Assembly (NCBI GenBank): GCA_964524705.1
Contig: CAZGDB010000001.1
Coordinates: 57,976 to 121,975, forward strand
Direction: 5' to 3'
DNA length: 64,000 bases
Source: CAZGDB01 sp964524705
GTDB lineage: Bacteria > Pseudomonadota > Gammaproteobacteria > Berkiellales > Berkiellaceae
Shown: in pieces, positions 16,488 through 24,528 of the stretch
How the letters are laid out: every line of letters starts with the position of its first letter
How positions within the stretch are numbered: the first letter of the stretch is position 1
Position numbers and translations under genes: made by a program
The notes under the pieces: generated by a model
What the model was told of the DNA's origin: nothing
Seen by the model: the letters and a program-made list of their open reading frames with translations, nothing else
Databases searched by the model: none

Positions 16488-17056
16488 GACAGTTGCTCAA
16501 TGATAAACTAGGGTTATGGTTTGAACGTCTACATCTTTTAGAGCCCAATAGTTTTACACCGCTAAATACACATGTAGATAAAATCCTGTGTGTCGTATTA
16601 ACTGATATCGCACGCACACTCTATCTAAAAGTCACACCCTTTGGGTTTAAATTTATAGAGCAACCTGCTGCACCTTATAATGCTACGCTCACGACGACTG
16701 CTGTACAGTTGGCCTCCCCTCAAGGGGCCAGCCAAGTGGGTGCTTTTCAGTTTGAAGGGGATATACATTTAGCGCAAGCCTTACAGAATTTTATACAAAA
16801 CTGTAAACGTCCGCCTGGGGATATGATTGAAATAATATTTAATCATACTCTAGCTAAATGGAGTTATCCTTTACAACAAAAACTAAAAACACCCTTGCCT
16901 TGGAAAGAAATGCTCTCTGCCTATGTACAACGTGAAGTGGCGCTATTGCCAACGCGTGCTCATTTTTCTGAATTTCAATCTTCTTTACAACGCTTAACAG
17001 AAGGGATCGATCGTCTACAAGCCCGTATCAACCGATTAACCGAGTCACCTGAATGA
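16484..17056 (+). CDS. ubiJ: Ubiquinone biosynthesis accessory factor UbiJ (SCP2 domain)
   Basis: Lipid-binding SCP2-like protein that organises the Ubi hydroxylase/methylase complex together with UbiK. 190 residues. The SCP2 domain spans roughly 35-140 (VLTDIARTLYLKVTPFGFKF, then FEGDIHLAQALQNF), followed by a C-terminal coiled-coil-prone helix (LQRLTEGIDRLQARINRL). Sequence is poorly conserved in this family; position between ubiE and ubiB with 4-base overlaps is the strongest evidence. UbiK is encoded elsewhere in this window (57604). Confidence 0.88.
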   Translation: MRQLLNDKLGLWFERLHLLEPNSFTPLNTHVDKILCVVLTDIARTLYLKVTPFGFKFIEQPAAPYNATLTTTAVQLASPQGASQVGAFQFEGDIHLAQALQNFIQNCKRPPGDMIEIIFNHTLAKWSYPLQQKLKTPLPWKEMLSAYVQREVALLPTRAHFSEFQSSLQRLTEGIDRLQARINRLTESPE

Positions 17057-18570
17057 AACACCTCCTTCCCGCCAGTGGTCGCAGCCTAAAAATTATTTAC
17101 TTGCTGTTAAAATATAATATTGACGGGGTGGTCAGACAGTTTTATCAAAGCCCCTTTTTAAGCTTGTTATCTAAGCTTTTCTTTTTTAGAAAACCCATCA
17201 CTAAAGAAAATCGTGCTCAGGTTGTTAACGAAGCATTAGAGGCGTTAGGGCCTATTTTTATTAAAATGGGACAATTATTATCTACGCGTTTAGATATTTT
17301 ACCTCCAGATTTTGCAATCAGTTTAACGCTACTGCAAGATAAAGTTACACCTTTTGCAACCCCACTTGCCTTAGCTAAGATAGAGCAACAATTAGATAAG
17401 CCTATTAAAACATTATTTGCGAGCTTTGAAGAAACCCCCTTAGGATCTGCATCTATTGCTCAAGTCCATGGCGCACGATTACATACCGGTGAAGAGATAG
17501 TAGTTAAGATTTTACGCCCCAACATTCATCAAGCGGTTGCGCAAGATGTGCGCCTGTTAGAAATGCTAGCGCAACTCTTATTATGGTTAGTTCCCCCTAG
17601 CCGTCGCTTTAAGCCTAAAGAGGTTGTAAAACAAATTCAGCATACTTTGTACGAAGAGCTCGACTTACGCATTGAAGCAGGGAACGCAGGCCAACTAAAG
17701 CGTAACTTTGAAGACAGTACTCTACTATATGTTCCCAAAATCTATTGGGCCTACACCACTGCGGATATTTTAGTAGTAGAGCGCATTTACGGGGTTCCTA
17801 TTCGGGACATCCATACTTTAAAAGCCCAAGGGACCAACTTAAGGTGTTTAGCTGAGAATGGCGTAGAAATCTTCTTTACCCAGGTCTTTAGAGATAGTTT
17901 TTTTCATGCAGACATGCATCCAGGCAATGTTTTTGTAGATATTAGCACCCCCAACACCCCTAAATATATGGCTGTAGATTTTGGAATTATGGGTACGCTC
18001 AGTAGTGCCGACCAAGACTATTTAGCCTTAAACTTTTTAGCATTCTTTAATCGCGATTACCGTAAGGTTGCGCAACTGCATGTAGATTCAGGATGGGTCC
18101 CCGCAGGAACGCGGGTAGAAGATTTTGAAACAGCTATTAGAACGGTGTGTGAACCGATATTTGGATTACCTTTAAAAGAAATTTCCTTTGGGCAAACCTT
18201 ATTACGTCTTTTTCAAACTGCGCAACGTTTTCAGATGCCTATACAGCCGCAGCTCATCTTATTACAAAAAACACTATTGGCTATTGAGGGATTAGGGCGT
18301 GAATTGTATCCGGATTTAGATTTATGGCAAACCGCTAAACCTTTTTTAGAAAAGTGGCTTAAACAAAGGGTAGGGGTGAGAGCTACTTTTAAGCGAACTT
18401 TAAAGCAAAATCCTTTTTGGTTAGAGCGCATGTTAGCGCTACCTGAACATTTAGAACACTATTTGATGCAGCAAAAGCCCATAGTTCACAGTCATAAAAA
18501 AACACCCTCTCGCTTTTGGTTAGGAGTAGGTTTAGGGCTGATAACTGCAAGTCTGTTTTGGCTCATTTAA
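17053..18570 (+). CDS. ubiB: UbiB, atypical protein-kinase-like ATPase of ubiquinone synthesis
   Basis: 505-residue ABC1/ADCK-family protein needed for coenzyme Q production, membrane-anchored. The family KxGQ motif is in LGPIFIKMGQLLSTRLDILP, the Ala-rich loop and ATP-lysine region in PLGSASIAQVHGARL and EIVVKILRP, and the catalytic loop and metal Asp in FHADMHPGNVFVD and VDFGIMG. The C-terminus carries one or two membrane segments (RFWLGVGLGLITASLFWLI) as expected. Last gene of the hslVU-ubi run, closed by a terminator at 18576-18605. Confidence 0.96.
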   Translation: MKHLLPASGRSLKIIYLLLKYNIDGVVRQFYQSPFLSLLSKLFFFRKPITKENRAQVVNEALEALGPIFIKMGQLLSTRLDILPPDFAISLTLLQDKVTPFATPLALAKIEQQLDKPIKTLFASFEETPLGSASIAQVHGARLHTGEEIVVKILRPNIHQAVAQDVRLLEMLAQLLLWLVPPSRRFKPKEVVKQIQHTLYEELDLRIEAGNAGQLKRNFEDSTLLYVPKIYWAYTTADILVVERIYGVPIRDIHTLKAQGTNLRCLAENGVEIFFTQVFRDSFFHADMHPGNVFVDISTPNTPKYMAVDFGIMGTLSSADQDYLALNFLAFFNRDYRKVAQLHVDSGWVPAGTRVEDFETAIRTVCEPIFGLPLKEISFGQTLLRLFQTAQRFQMPIQPQLILLQKTLLAIEGLGRELYPDLDLWQTAKPFLEKWLKQRVGVRATFKRTLKQNPFWLERMLALPEHLEHYLMQQKPIVHSHKKTPSRFWLGVGLGLITASLFWLI

Positions 18571-18575
18571 AACAA

Positions 18576-18605
18576 AAAAGGCACGGGTTTTAAGCCATGC
18601 CTTTT
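18576..18605. terminator. Bidirectional terminator between ubiB and the membrane-module cluster
   Basis: AAAAGGCA ... TGCCTTTT stem of 8 bp extended by GG/CC after one mismatch, loop about 8 bases. A-rich on one side and T-rich on the other, so it can serve both converging units. Confidence 0.75.
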
Positions 18606-18624
18606 GATAACGAACGAAGAACGA

Positions 18625-19737
18625 TTATGGAATCCAACGTTTCACAGATTCAGGAATGCTACGCACTTCCTTCAAGCTATGCCCTACAGAGCCTACACCG
18701 GTAGAGAACAATGCTAAGGTTGGTGTCCAAGCAGCTACAGCGCCAGGCACCATTGCAGCAGCTGAAGCTGCCCCACGTGCCGCCCAACCTGCAATACCAG
18801 CAGGCGCTAAAGGTGCTAATAAAAGGGCTTGCTTTGCATAGTCAGAATAAAACGCTATCGTCTGATTCTTGTATAAAACGCGCTCTGCAATCATTGCAGA
18901 AAATCCACCTACCACTGCCAACCAAGGCGCAGTAACCGTTGCTAATCCAAGCCCTGCTATCAGGCCAGACGTTGCATTGTATGCTTCTGAGCTATAGCCA
19001 GCCTTACGCCACGCAAAATGGGCTGCAGCGTGTCCTGCATGCCCAGCTGTTAGCATCGCTACCATTGTCAATGCTGCACCACCCCAAGGATTTGCTAATA
19101 AAGCCACGCCCGTCATGTTTGCTAAAGTAGCAGCTACACCAGCTTTGGTCATAATAAAACCAGTTGCTGCCATGATGGATAAACTTTTGTTCCATAAATT
19201 AATGTTTTTTTTGAGCGTAACACCAACAGAACCTAACCCTGTAACGATTAATGCATTAGTAGGGGTAGCAAGAGCCGCCACACTACTAGGCACCATCGCA
19301 GCAGCTGCACCCAAACCTTTTGCTACAAAAGCCAGTGCACTTAAAGGGGCTAAAGGCGTTAATAAAACAACAACCTTTGCCAACCGATTTATAGCTGGGT
19401 GAGTCAATAAAAAACGTTGTGTCATCATTGCAGAAAATCCACCTACCACTGCAGCCCATGGTGCAATAACCGTTGCTAATCCAAACCCTACCATAAGGCC
19501 AGTAGCTGCACAGTGTGCTTCTAGATTCTGGCGGGTTTTTCTCCAAACAAACGCGCTTACTTTACCCCCTAAATGCCCTGCTACTAGCATCGCAGCCATC
19601 GTCAATCCTGCACCAACCCAAGGGGTCGCTAAGAGCGCCAAGCCTGTTGCATTTGCTACAGCAGCTACACCAGCATTAGTCATAACATAACCAGTTGCAG
19701 CCATGATTGAAAAATTCTTATTCCATAAACTAAACAT
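18625..19737 (-). CDS. Hydrophobic Ala-rich membrane protein with two tandem copies of the cluster module (member A)
   Basis: 370 residues, unrecognised. It consists of two near-identical halves of about 185 residues: half 1 opens NKNFSIMAATGYVMTNAG and half 2 NKSLSIMAATGFIMTKAG. Both contain the cluster signature APWAAVVGGFSAMMTQR / APWLAVVGGFSAMIAER and end in GLGSVG / GVGSVG. Each half has about four to five hydrophobic segments separated by short basic loops (WRKTRQNLEAH, WRKAGYSSEAY). No signal peptide cleavage site or catalytic motif is seen. AAAGAGG lies just before the ATG. Last gene of the minus-strand run, 89 bases after member B, ending at a shared terminator. An internal duplication on top of the paralogous cluster is the main oddity. 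Function unknown. Confidence 0.85.
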   Translation of the reverse strand: MFSLWNKNFSIMAATGYVMTNAGVAAVANATGLALLATPWVGAGLTMAAMLVAGHLGGKVSAFVWRKTRQNLEAHCAATGLMVGFGLATVIAPWAAVVGGFSAMMTQRFLLTHPAINRLAKVVVLLTPLAPLSALAFVAKGLGAAAAMVPSSVAALATPTNALIVTGLGSVGVTLKKNINLWNKSLSIMAATGFIMTKAGVAATLANMTGVALLANPWGGAALTMVAMLTAGHAGHAAAHFAWRKAGYSSEAYNATSGLIAGLGLATVTAPWLAVVGGFSAMIAERVLYKNQTIAFYSDYAKQALLLAPLAPAGIAGWAARGAASAAAMVPGAVAAWTPTLALFSTGVGSVGHSLKEVRSIPESVKRWIP

Positions 19738-19826
19738 GTAATACCTCTTTTTTTTTATTAATAAAAGTCACCGAGATAACTTATCACGATCTCTCTACCA
19801 TTACAAGCACTGTTCCACTCTCCTCT

Positions 19827-20525
19827 CTATGATGCGGGATTGCCGGCCTGTGTCCTAGGTGGCAGCAATGTGTCAGGTGGCGGCAATGTGTCAGGTGGCA
19901 GCAATATCAGATTATCTGTAGCCACACACCAACTCACAATTCTAGTCCAAACCATGGGTGCAGCTGCAACCACACCTGTTGCCAATGCAGTATTGCGCGC
20001 TGTCATTGCAGCAGTTACAACCACAGGCATTTTATCGATCAACATCATACCAGCACGCAACACCCAGCCAGTCACGCCCAATAACGCAGTAACAGGCAGT
20101 CCTAGCACTGCAAGATTCAACATAGTGCGCCACTTATCTTGCACCGCATGCTCGCAATAGATAGCAGAAAACCCACATGCAATTGCCGCCCAAGGAGACA
20201 TCACCAAAAGCGCACTCACCCCCACCATTAAACCGATAAGATGAATCCGTGTATTGTTCGTAAACGCATGATAGTCTGTATCGAAATCATCAAAAATATA
20301 GCCCTTCTTAAACTCTTGCCGAGAAACACACCATCTCGCAACCCCGGCTTCTACTAAATGTCCTGCGAACATACCTGCAACACCTAATCCTATAATTAGC
20401 GCAACAACGCCCAGTGCCGCCGAACCAGTTATCCCCAACACCCAAGCGCTAACACCCATCTGTTGCATCGCACAGTATGCAAGTAACATTACAGAAAAAC
20501 TCATGTTTCTTGGCAATATTTTCAT
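19827..20525 (-). CDS. Hydrophobic membrane protein with one cluster module and Pro-rich tail (member B)
   Basis: 232 residues, unrecognised. One copy of the module: NMSFSVMLLAYCAM at the N-terminus, a Gly/Ala-rich second segment, a longer charged loop than its paralogs (RQEFKKGYIFDDFDTDYHAF), then the signature SPWAAIACGFSAIYCEH near residue 130. The C-terminus is a hydrophilic Pro-rich repeat (LLPPDTLPPPDTLLPPRTQ) encoded by an 18-base tandem repeat. GAGGAG lies 9 bases before the ATG at 20525. Only 14 bases separate it from member C upstream, so the two are one transcript. Most diverged member together with C. Function unknown. Confidence 0.82.
   Translation of the reverse strand: MKILPRNMSFSVMLLAYCAMQQMGVSAWVLGITGSAALGVVALIIGLGVAGMFAGHLVEAGVARWCVSRQEFKKGYIFDDFDTDYHAFTNNTRIHLIGLMVGVSALLVMSPWAAIACGFSAIYCEHAVQDKWRTMLNLAVLGLPVTALLGVTGWVLRAGMMLIDKMPVVVTAAMTARNTALATGVVAAAPMVWTRIVSWCVATDNLILLPPDTLPPPDTLLPPRTQAGNPAS
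19858..19911. repeat. Three 18-base tandem repeats in the member B tail
   Basis: Units GGTGGCAGCAATGTGTCA, GGTGGCGGCAATGTGTCA and a diverged third copy, at 19858, 19876 and 19894. They encode the Pro-rich tail on the minus strand and are a likely site of length variation. Confidence 0.85.
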
Positions 20526-20539
20526 AATGACGATCTCCT

Positions 20540-21550
20540 CTAGATAGAGAGCCCCATACCTAGTGCTAGCTCGCGATTATTTTTCTCATTATTTGTCTCA
20601 GTTGGACTAATAGCCGCCCCATAGCGTATAGGTGGCGATGCATGACTCAAATCATTCCCGCCAGTCGTCTGCCCAACGACAGAACCTTTTTTAAACCAGC
20701 ATCCAATTCTATACCACATTCTCTGCCATAGCGTATGGGTTTGGACAGATGCTTGGTTCTTCTCAATAGGCAAAACGCCCATCCATATCGCGATACGCAC
20801 TAATGCTCTCTGAATAAAATTAGGGACTGCGCTACGAGACACAGGATAATCTGAATGCCAAGGAAATAATCGCTCAGCAAGCTTCTGTCGCATAATCGCA
20901 ATCGCTATCATTAATGCATTCCACAAATTATGTATTAAAGACAATGCTGCTGAGCCTGCAGTCAGCGCAAATAAATTAATATTTTTAAGGATTACAAAAC
21001 CACGATATTGTGTAGCCAGTGTAGAACCTGACAACATTAAAGCTGCTGCGGCACGCCCAGCCAAATTTGCCAGCCCTAAATAAGGCGCTGCTATCGCACT
21101 AATAATCGCAAGACTATTTAATAATAGGTTCCAACGATTATATTTAACCCACAATTGATTATGATACGTCATTAAAAGGCGCTGTATTGTAATTGTGGTA
21201 AATCCCCAGATTGTTGCAACCCCTACACCAAAAAAAGGCACTAAAGCAGCACCAACAAGCGTACCCGTAATCACGCGCCTTGCACGATGAAAGTACATCG
21301 CTTGTTTTATAATCCAATGTGGTTCTGTAATACATTCTAGCTTGCGCTGCAAGGCGTCTAAAGCTGCATTAATACCATAACCCACACCAACCATGGCAAC
21401 CAATGGCATTGCTACACCACCTAAAAACGTGCCTACGGTACTCGTTGCTGCTACGGTAGCCCCTGATAAAGTTAAAACCGTACCGGTTACTACCATAACG
21501 GGGAAGTTTAATCTTTTTCTTAAGTTTTTTTCTAAAAATTTGGGAAGCAT
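20540..21550 (-). CDS. Hydrophobic membrane protein with one cluster module and long hydrophilic tail (member C)
   Basis: 336 residues, unrecognised. Basic N-terminus (KFLEKNLRKR), then the module: NFPVMVVTGTVLTLSGA, GGVAMPLVAMVGVGYG, a charged loop, the diverged signature FGVGVATIWGFTTITIQR at about 117-134, and APYLGLANLAGR. After the module comes an additional amphipathic/charged region (about 215-336; WHSDYPVSRSAVPNFIQRAL, LWQRMWYRIGCWFKKG) ending in a polar Asn/Glu-rich tail, absent from the other members. AGGATG-like ribosome site upstream of 21550. Head of the C-B(-A) transcript, starting after the terminator of member D. No catalytic motif seen. Function unknown. Confidence 0.82.
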   Translation of the reverse strand: MLPKFLEKNLRKRLNFPVMVVTGTVLTLSGATVAATSTVGTFLGGVAMPLVAMVGVGYGINAALDALQRKLECITEPHWIIKQAMYFHRARRVITGTLVGAALVPFFGVGVATIWGFTTITIQRLLMTYHNQLWVKYNRWNLLLNSLAIISAIAAPYLGLANLAGRAAAALMLSGSTLATQYRGFVILKNINLFALTAGSAALSLIHNLWNALMIAIAIMRQKLAERLFPWHSDYPVSRSAVPNFIQRALVRIAIWMGVLPIEKNQASVQTHTLWQRMWYRIGCWFKKGSVVGQTTGGNDLSHASPPIRYGAAISPTETNNEKNNRELALGMGLSI

Positions 21551-21667
21551 CTACACATCCTACTTGAGTTAATTATTATTTAGCAAACTCAGGCATTAAA
21601 CCACAGCCACGCCCACAAAACAAGCTACTTAACTAATTTAATTTATGTGTAAATACCATATAACAAA
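21551..21667. other. Short intergenic region upstream of member C
   Basis: About 117 bases between the member C start and the terminator of member D. It must hold the promoter of the C-B-A unit; I could not pick convincing -35/-10 boxes. Confidence 0.4.
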
Positions 21668-21699
21668 AAAGGGTATAGGTTTCACAACTTATACCCTTT
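21668..21699 (-). terminator. Terminator of member D
   Basis: Perfect 10-bp stem AAAGGGTATA/TATACCCTTT with a 12-base loop; on the minus strand it is followed by a T-run (bases 21665-21670 are A on the plus strand). It separates member D from the C-B-A unit. Confidence 0.85.
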
Positions 21700-21728
21700 C
21701 TCAAACTAAAACTTAGAAATATCTAAGA

Positions 21729-22472
21729 TTAGGCGCCTAGGGAAGGCGCACCAGCATCAGGATTTTTCCCAGCATCAAGATCTTGATCAGCATCAGGATT
21801 TTTCCCAGCACCAGCAGAACCTTTACGGAAAGAAGGCATCTGAGGTAAATTACGCAACACTGCTGGACCAGCAGCCGCCAAAACAGAAGCGCCAGCTGCT
21901 ACAGTTTGTTCTGCAACCACGCCACGTGTAACAAAATTAACGCCAGTCGCTGCATAAGATAATGCAGTCCCCAACATGCGCGCAGCAAAACCAAAAACAC
22001 CAGCATAAGGAGCAGCAATTGCAGCAACTACGGTTGCAGCACTTAATGCGCCATTAACATTATTGCGCCCACTCAAAAATCTTTGTGCGCTTACTGCTGC
22101 TAAACCATAAGTTGCTGCAGCCAAAGGTCCCATGAATGCAAACAAACCAGCTGCTACTACAGCACCTGTGATTGCATTACGTGCAGCCAACACTTGTTGA
22201 ACGCGTGCATTTTTCACTTTTGAAGCAACAAAATCTAAACCTTTGGTCATTGCTAAAGAAGCAACAGCCATCGCCGCTAAAGGCGCAACAAAGCCGCCAA
22301 CTGCAGTAGCAAGAGCGCCATACCCTAATTTTGCAACACCAGCGGTTACAAAGGCATTAGCGCCTGTTAATTCCATAGCAACACCAGCGGTTACTGCTAC
22401 TGGCACATTCGCACTCTTCAACGCAGCAACAGCGGATTTTTTCCATCTGTTTAAAGTATCTTGTAAAGCCAT
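21729..22472 (-). CDS. Hydrophobic Ala-rich membrane protein with one cluster module and repeat tail (member D)
   Basis: 247 residues, unrecognised. Alanine is by far the commonest residue. Short amphipathic basic start (MALQDTLNRWKKSAVAALKS), then the module with NVPVAVTAGVAMELTGA, GGFVAPLAAMAVASLAM, a basic loop (VKNARVQQVLAARN), signature GPLAAATYGLAAVSAQR and APYAGVFGFAAR. The hydrophilic tail (about 215-247) repeats AGKNPDADQ/DAGKNPDAG. I start at 22472 because AGAGG lies 9 bases upstream; an ATG at 22481 abuts that site. It has its own terminator, and an inverted repeat (GTGTGAG/CTCACAC) lies upstream. Closest to a consensus member of the family. Confidence 0.84.
   Translation of the reverse strand: MALQDTLNRWKKSAVAALKSANVPVAVTAGVAMELTGANAFVTAGVAKLGYGALATAVGGFVAPLAAMAVASLAMTKGLDFVASKVKNARVQQVLAARNAITGAVVAAGLFAFMGPLAAATYGLAAVSAQRFLSGRNNVNGALSAATVVAAIAAPYAGVFGFAARMLGTALSYAATGVNFVTRGVVAEQTVAAGASVLAAAGPAVLRNLPQMPSFRKGSAGAGKNPDADQDLDAGKNPDAGAPSLGA
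21752..21810. repeat. Direct 23-base repeat in the member D tail
   Basis: A perfect 23-base sequence occurs at 21752-21774 and again at 21788-21810 (36 bases apart), encoding the two NPDA-containing units of the C-terminal tail. Confidence 0.85.
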
Positions 22473-22508
22473 AATATTCATCCTCTATTGTAAATCTATA
22501 TCAATCTT

Positions 22509-22536
22509 GTGTGAGCCAAGTAACACAACCTCACAC
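22509..22536. promoter_or_regulatory. Inverted repeat upstream of member D
   Basis: GTGTGAG (22509-22515) and CTCACAC (22530-22536), 14 bases apart, 37 bases before the member D start. Perfect arms suggest a dimeric regulator site or an mRNA leader hairpin. No known consensus fits at this spacing. Confidence 0.35.
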
Positions 22537-22561
22537 GGCCCCGCGGAAAAGAAGCTATCAT

Positions 22562-22587
22562 AAGAAAAATATGCACGCAACTCGTGC
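22562..22587 (-). terminator. Probable terminator of member E
   Basis: GCACG, loop CAACT, CGTGC (22573-22587), followed on the minus strand by a T-rich stretch (plus-strand AAGAAAAATAT). Short stem, so efficiency is uncertain. Confidence 0.5.
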
Positions 22588-22616
22588 GTCTATAAACTGC
22601 AAAAGACATCTACATA

Positions 22617-23741
22617 TCAAAGCCGTTGTTTATTACTCCGCTTTTCGTTTTCCACGACAGGTCTAGTATTAAACACCGTCGTCACCAACGCGCTACTCGC
22701 AGCTATCACTGCCGTTCGTCCAGCAGTTAATACTATAGCGCTACTTTCCAACATGCGTGCGCCTGCACTAAACAGAGGACTCAACGCTGCAACTATTCTG
22801 CCTGTCCATCCTGCAACTGGCACGATAACCGCAGTCAACAATGCGAGAGCTCCCAACCCGGCAGAAAAACGTGCAGATAAACTATTTTGCATTGTCATAG
22901 CAAGAAACCCATAACTCAATGCCGCTAAAGGCGTCAGACTAAAAGAAAGCCCAGCACCTACTAATGCACCCGTTAATACACTTTGCGCAGTCTGAGACCA
23001 GTAAGGATGCGCTTTACTATACAGTTGTTTCAATCCTGTTTGCGCTATCCAACCAGCAGCAACCATAATTGCCACCGGTGCAATCGCGCCCCCCAAAATA
23101 GCGCCTACCCCCGCAGCCCCTACATACTGCGCAGCCAAACTGGACATTAATGCCGTTGCGCCCTGTAAATGCAAAATAGCACCCACAGCAAGCATCACAG
23201 GCAAGTTTAAAGCGCGTGCAATTTTATAAGCACCCTCTGCTAATGGCGGCCCAAAAGCAGCCACCCCCAAACCCTTAGCCAAATGCTCTAGCGTTAATGT
23301 TACCCCAAAACGCGCCAAGGCCTGCGCACTCACAATAGAGACGCCACTCATGACCCACGCTTCCATACCTACAAACGGTGTTGCCACAATCGCGCAAAGA
23401 GCAGCCAAGCCAGCAAGGTTCCATAACCCATTCGGTGCGTATTGTTCAAACACGCGTGCGCCTAAAGCGGCCGTTAAAACTGCCAATGGTGACAAAAACG
23501 GATATAAAATCCCAGCAATCGCTAAACTCGGCAACCAGTCTCCACCGGGCAAACGCTGCAACCGTCCCATCAACAACCCTGCCACTAGCATCGCAGCCAC
23601 TGGCAACCCAATACTCGCCCCTAACCCTGTGACTGCAAAACCAGTAGTCTTTAAAATCCAAGCGACTATTGCCGCATTGAAGTTCGGCAGTTGCAACACC
23701 AAACCCATAGTTAAAAACGTTGGGACATTTATCAAACGCAT
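22617..23741 (-). CDS. Hydrophobic membrane protein with two diverged cluster modules (member E)
   Basis: 374 residues from the ATG at 23741, chosen because AGGGAG lies just upstream; a longer frame to 23807 crosses that ribosome site. Unrecognised. Two modules: residues about 4-177 (NVPTFLTMGLVLQL, GLPVAAMLVAGLLMG, SPLAVLTAALGARVFEQ) and about 178-355 (NLPVMLAVGAILHLQGA, GGAIAPVAIMVAAG, TPLAALSYGFLAMTMQN). They differ from each other more than the two halves of member A do, so the two-module form arose independently or earlier. A short basic tail (ENEKRSNKQRL) follows. First gene of the run, divergent from the HIT gene. Local base composition looks richer in GC than the flanks, as expected for Ala codons. 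Confidence 0.84.
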   Translation of the reverse strand: MRLINVPTFLTMGLVLQLPNFNAAIVAWILKTTGFAVTGLGASIGLPVAAMLVAGLLMGRLQRLPGGDWLPSLAIAGILYPFLSPLAVLTAALGARVFEQYAPNGLWNLAGLAALCAIVATPFVGMEAWVMSGVSIVSAQALARFGVTLTLEHLAKGLGVAAFGPPLAEGAYKIARALNLPVMLAVGAILHLQGATALMSSLAAQYVGAAGVGAILGGAIAPVAIMVAAGWIAQTGLKQLYSKAHPYWSQTAQSVLTGALVGAGLSFSLTPLAALSYGFLAMTMQNSLSARFSAGLGALALLTAVIVPVAGWTGRIVAALSPLFSAGARMLESSAIVLTAGRTAVIAASSALVTTVFNTRPVVENEKRSNKQRL

Positions 23742-23874
23742 CCTACACTCCCTGTAATAAAAAAGAAAAATAGAAGGCAGGCTACCATAAAAAAAACACC
23801 CCCACAATTACGCTTAAACGCTAAAAACTGTTAGCATAAAGGACTACAAATCATAGCCCCCAAAGGAGATAAAG

Positions 23875-24204
23875 TTGGAAGACTGTCTTTTTTGTAAGAT
23901 CGCACAAAAAAATATCCCCGTAGATTTTTTATATGAGGATGAACAATTTTTAGTCTTTGAAGATAAATATCCCAAAGCACCTACGCATTTGTTATTAATC
24001 CCAAAACAACATATTGATAACCTGCTCACTTTAGAACCAGAACATAAAAACCTGTTAGGTGATTTAATGCTCAAAATCCCGGAGGTCGCAAAAGCGCAAG
24101 GTTTGGAACAAGGCTTTCGTTTACAAGTAAACACTGGGCCGGCGGGCGGACAAGAAATTTATCATATACATTTTCACATTCTAAGCCAGAAGGCACGAGG
24201 GTAA
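23875..24204 (+). CDS. HIT-family nucleotide-binding hydrolase (HinT-like)
   Basis: 109-residue histidine-triad protein, likely purine nucleoside phosphoramidase. HIT motif YHIHFHILS (HxHxH) close to the C-terminus, and the N-terminal CLFCKIAQKNIPVDFLYEDE characteristic of the HINT branch. The start is TTG at 23875 with AAAGGAG 6 bases upstream. One base separates its stop from the tatA start, so it belongs to the tat transcript. Confidence 0.93.
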   Translation: MEDCLFCKIAQKNIPVDFLYEDEQFLVFEDKYPKAPTHLLLIPKQHIDNLLTLEPEHKNLLGDLMLKIPEVAKAQGLEQGFRLQVNTGPAGGQEIYHIHFHILSQKARG

Positions 24205-24205
24205 C

Positions 24206-24364
24206 ATGGGTATTAGTGGTATTAGTCCAGGCTCTTTATTATTAATTTTTTTAATTGTACTTATGCTCTTTGGTACCAAAAAACTACGCAGTATTGGAGA
24301 AGACTTAGGCACTGCTTTTAAAGGTTTTAAAAAAGGCCTAGAAGACGATAGAGACCCTCGTTAA
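24206..24364 (+). CDS. tatA: Sec-independent translocase subunit TatA
   Basis: 52-residue pore subunit of the twin-arginine translocase: N-terminal membrane helix (SPGSLLLIFLIVLMLFG), the conserved FG hinge followed by TKKLRSIGEDLGTAFKGFKK amphipathic helix, and a very short acidic tail (GLEDDRDPR). The usual TatA tail is much longer. Lies between the HIT gene and tatB with 1- and 2-base gaps. Confidence 0.93.
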   Translation: MGISGISPGSLLLIFLIVLMLFGTKKLRSIGEDLGTAFKGFKKGLEDDRDPR

Positions 24365-24366
24365 AC

Positions 24367-24528
24367 ATGCAAATTAATACTGGCTCTATATTAGTAATAT
24401 TACTAGTAGCACTGGTGGTTATTCCACCACAGGACTATCCCAAAATTGCACGTAAACTTGGGCGTTATTGGGCGACTTTAAGTCGATGGGGCCGTATGCT
24501 CAAACACGAATTTGAAAATACACGCTAA
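24367..24528 (+). CDS. tatB: Sec-independent translocase subunit TatB (short)
   Basis: 53 residues. One N-terminal membrane helix (SILVILLVALVVIPPQDYPK, the TatB V-I-x-P hinge) followed by an amphipathic helix (IARKLGRYWATLSRWGRMLK). Much shorter than the 90-170 residues usual for TatB, but position between tatA and tatC and the PxxxPKIARxLG pattern support it. Its stop overlaps the tatC start. Confidence 0.85.
   Translation: MQINTGSILVILLVALVVIPPQDYPKIARKLGRYWATLSRWGRMLKHEFENTR

Noticed and set aside
18625..23741. Membrane cluster as phage holins or ABC/MFS transporters
   Set aside because: Modules are much larger than holins, no phage genes are near, and no transporter motif (Walker, MFS motif A) is present.
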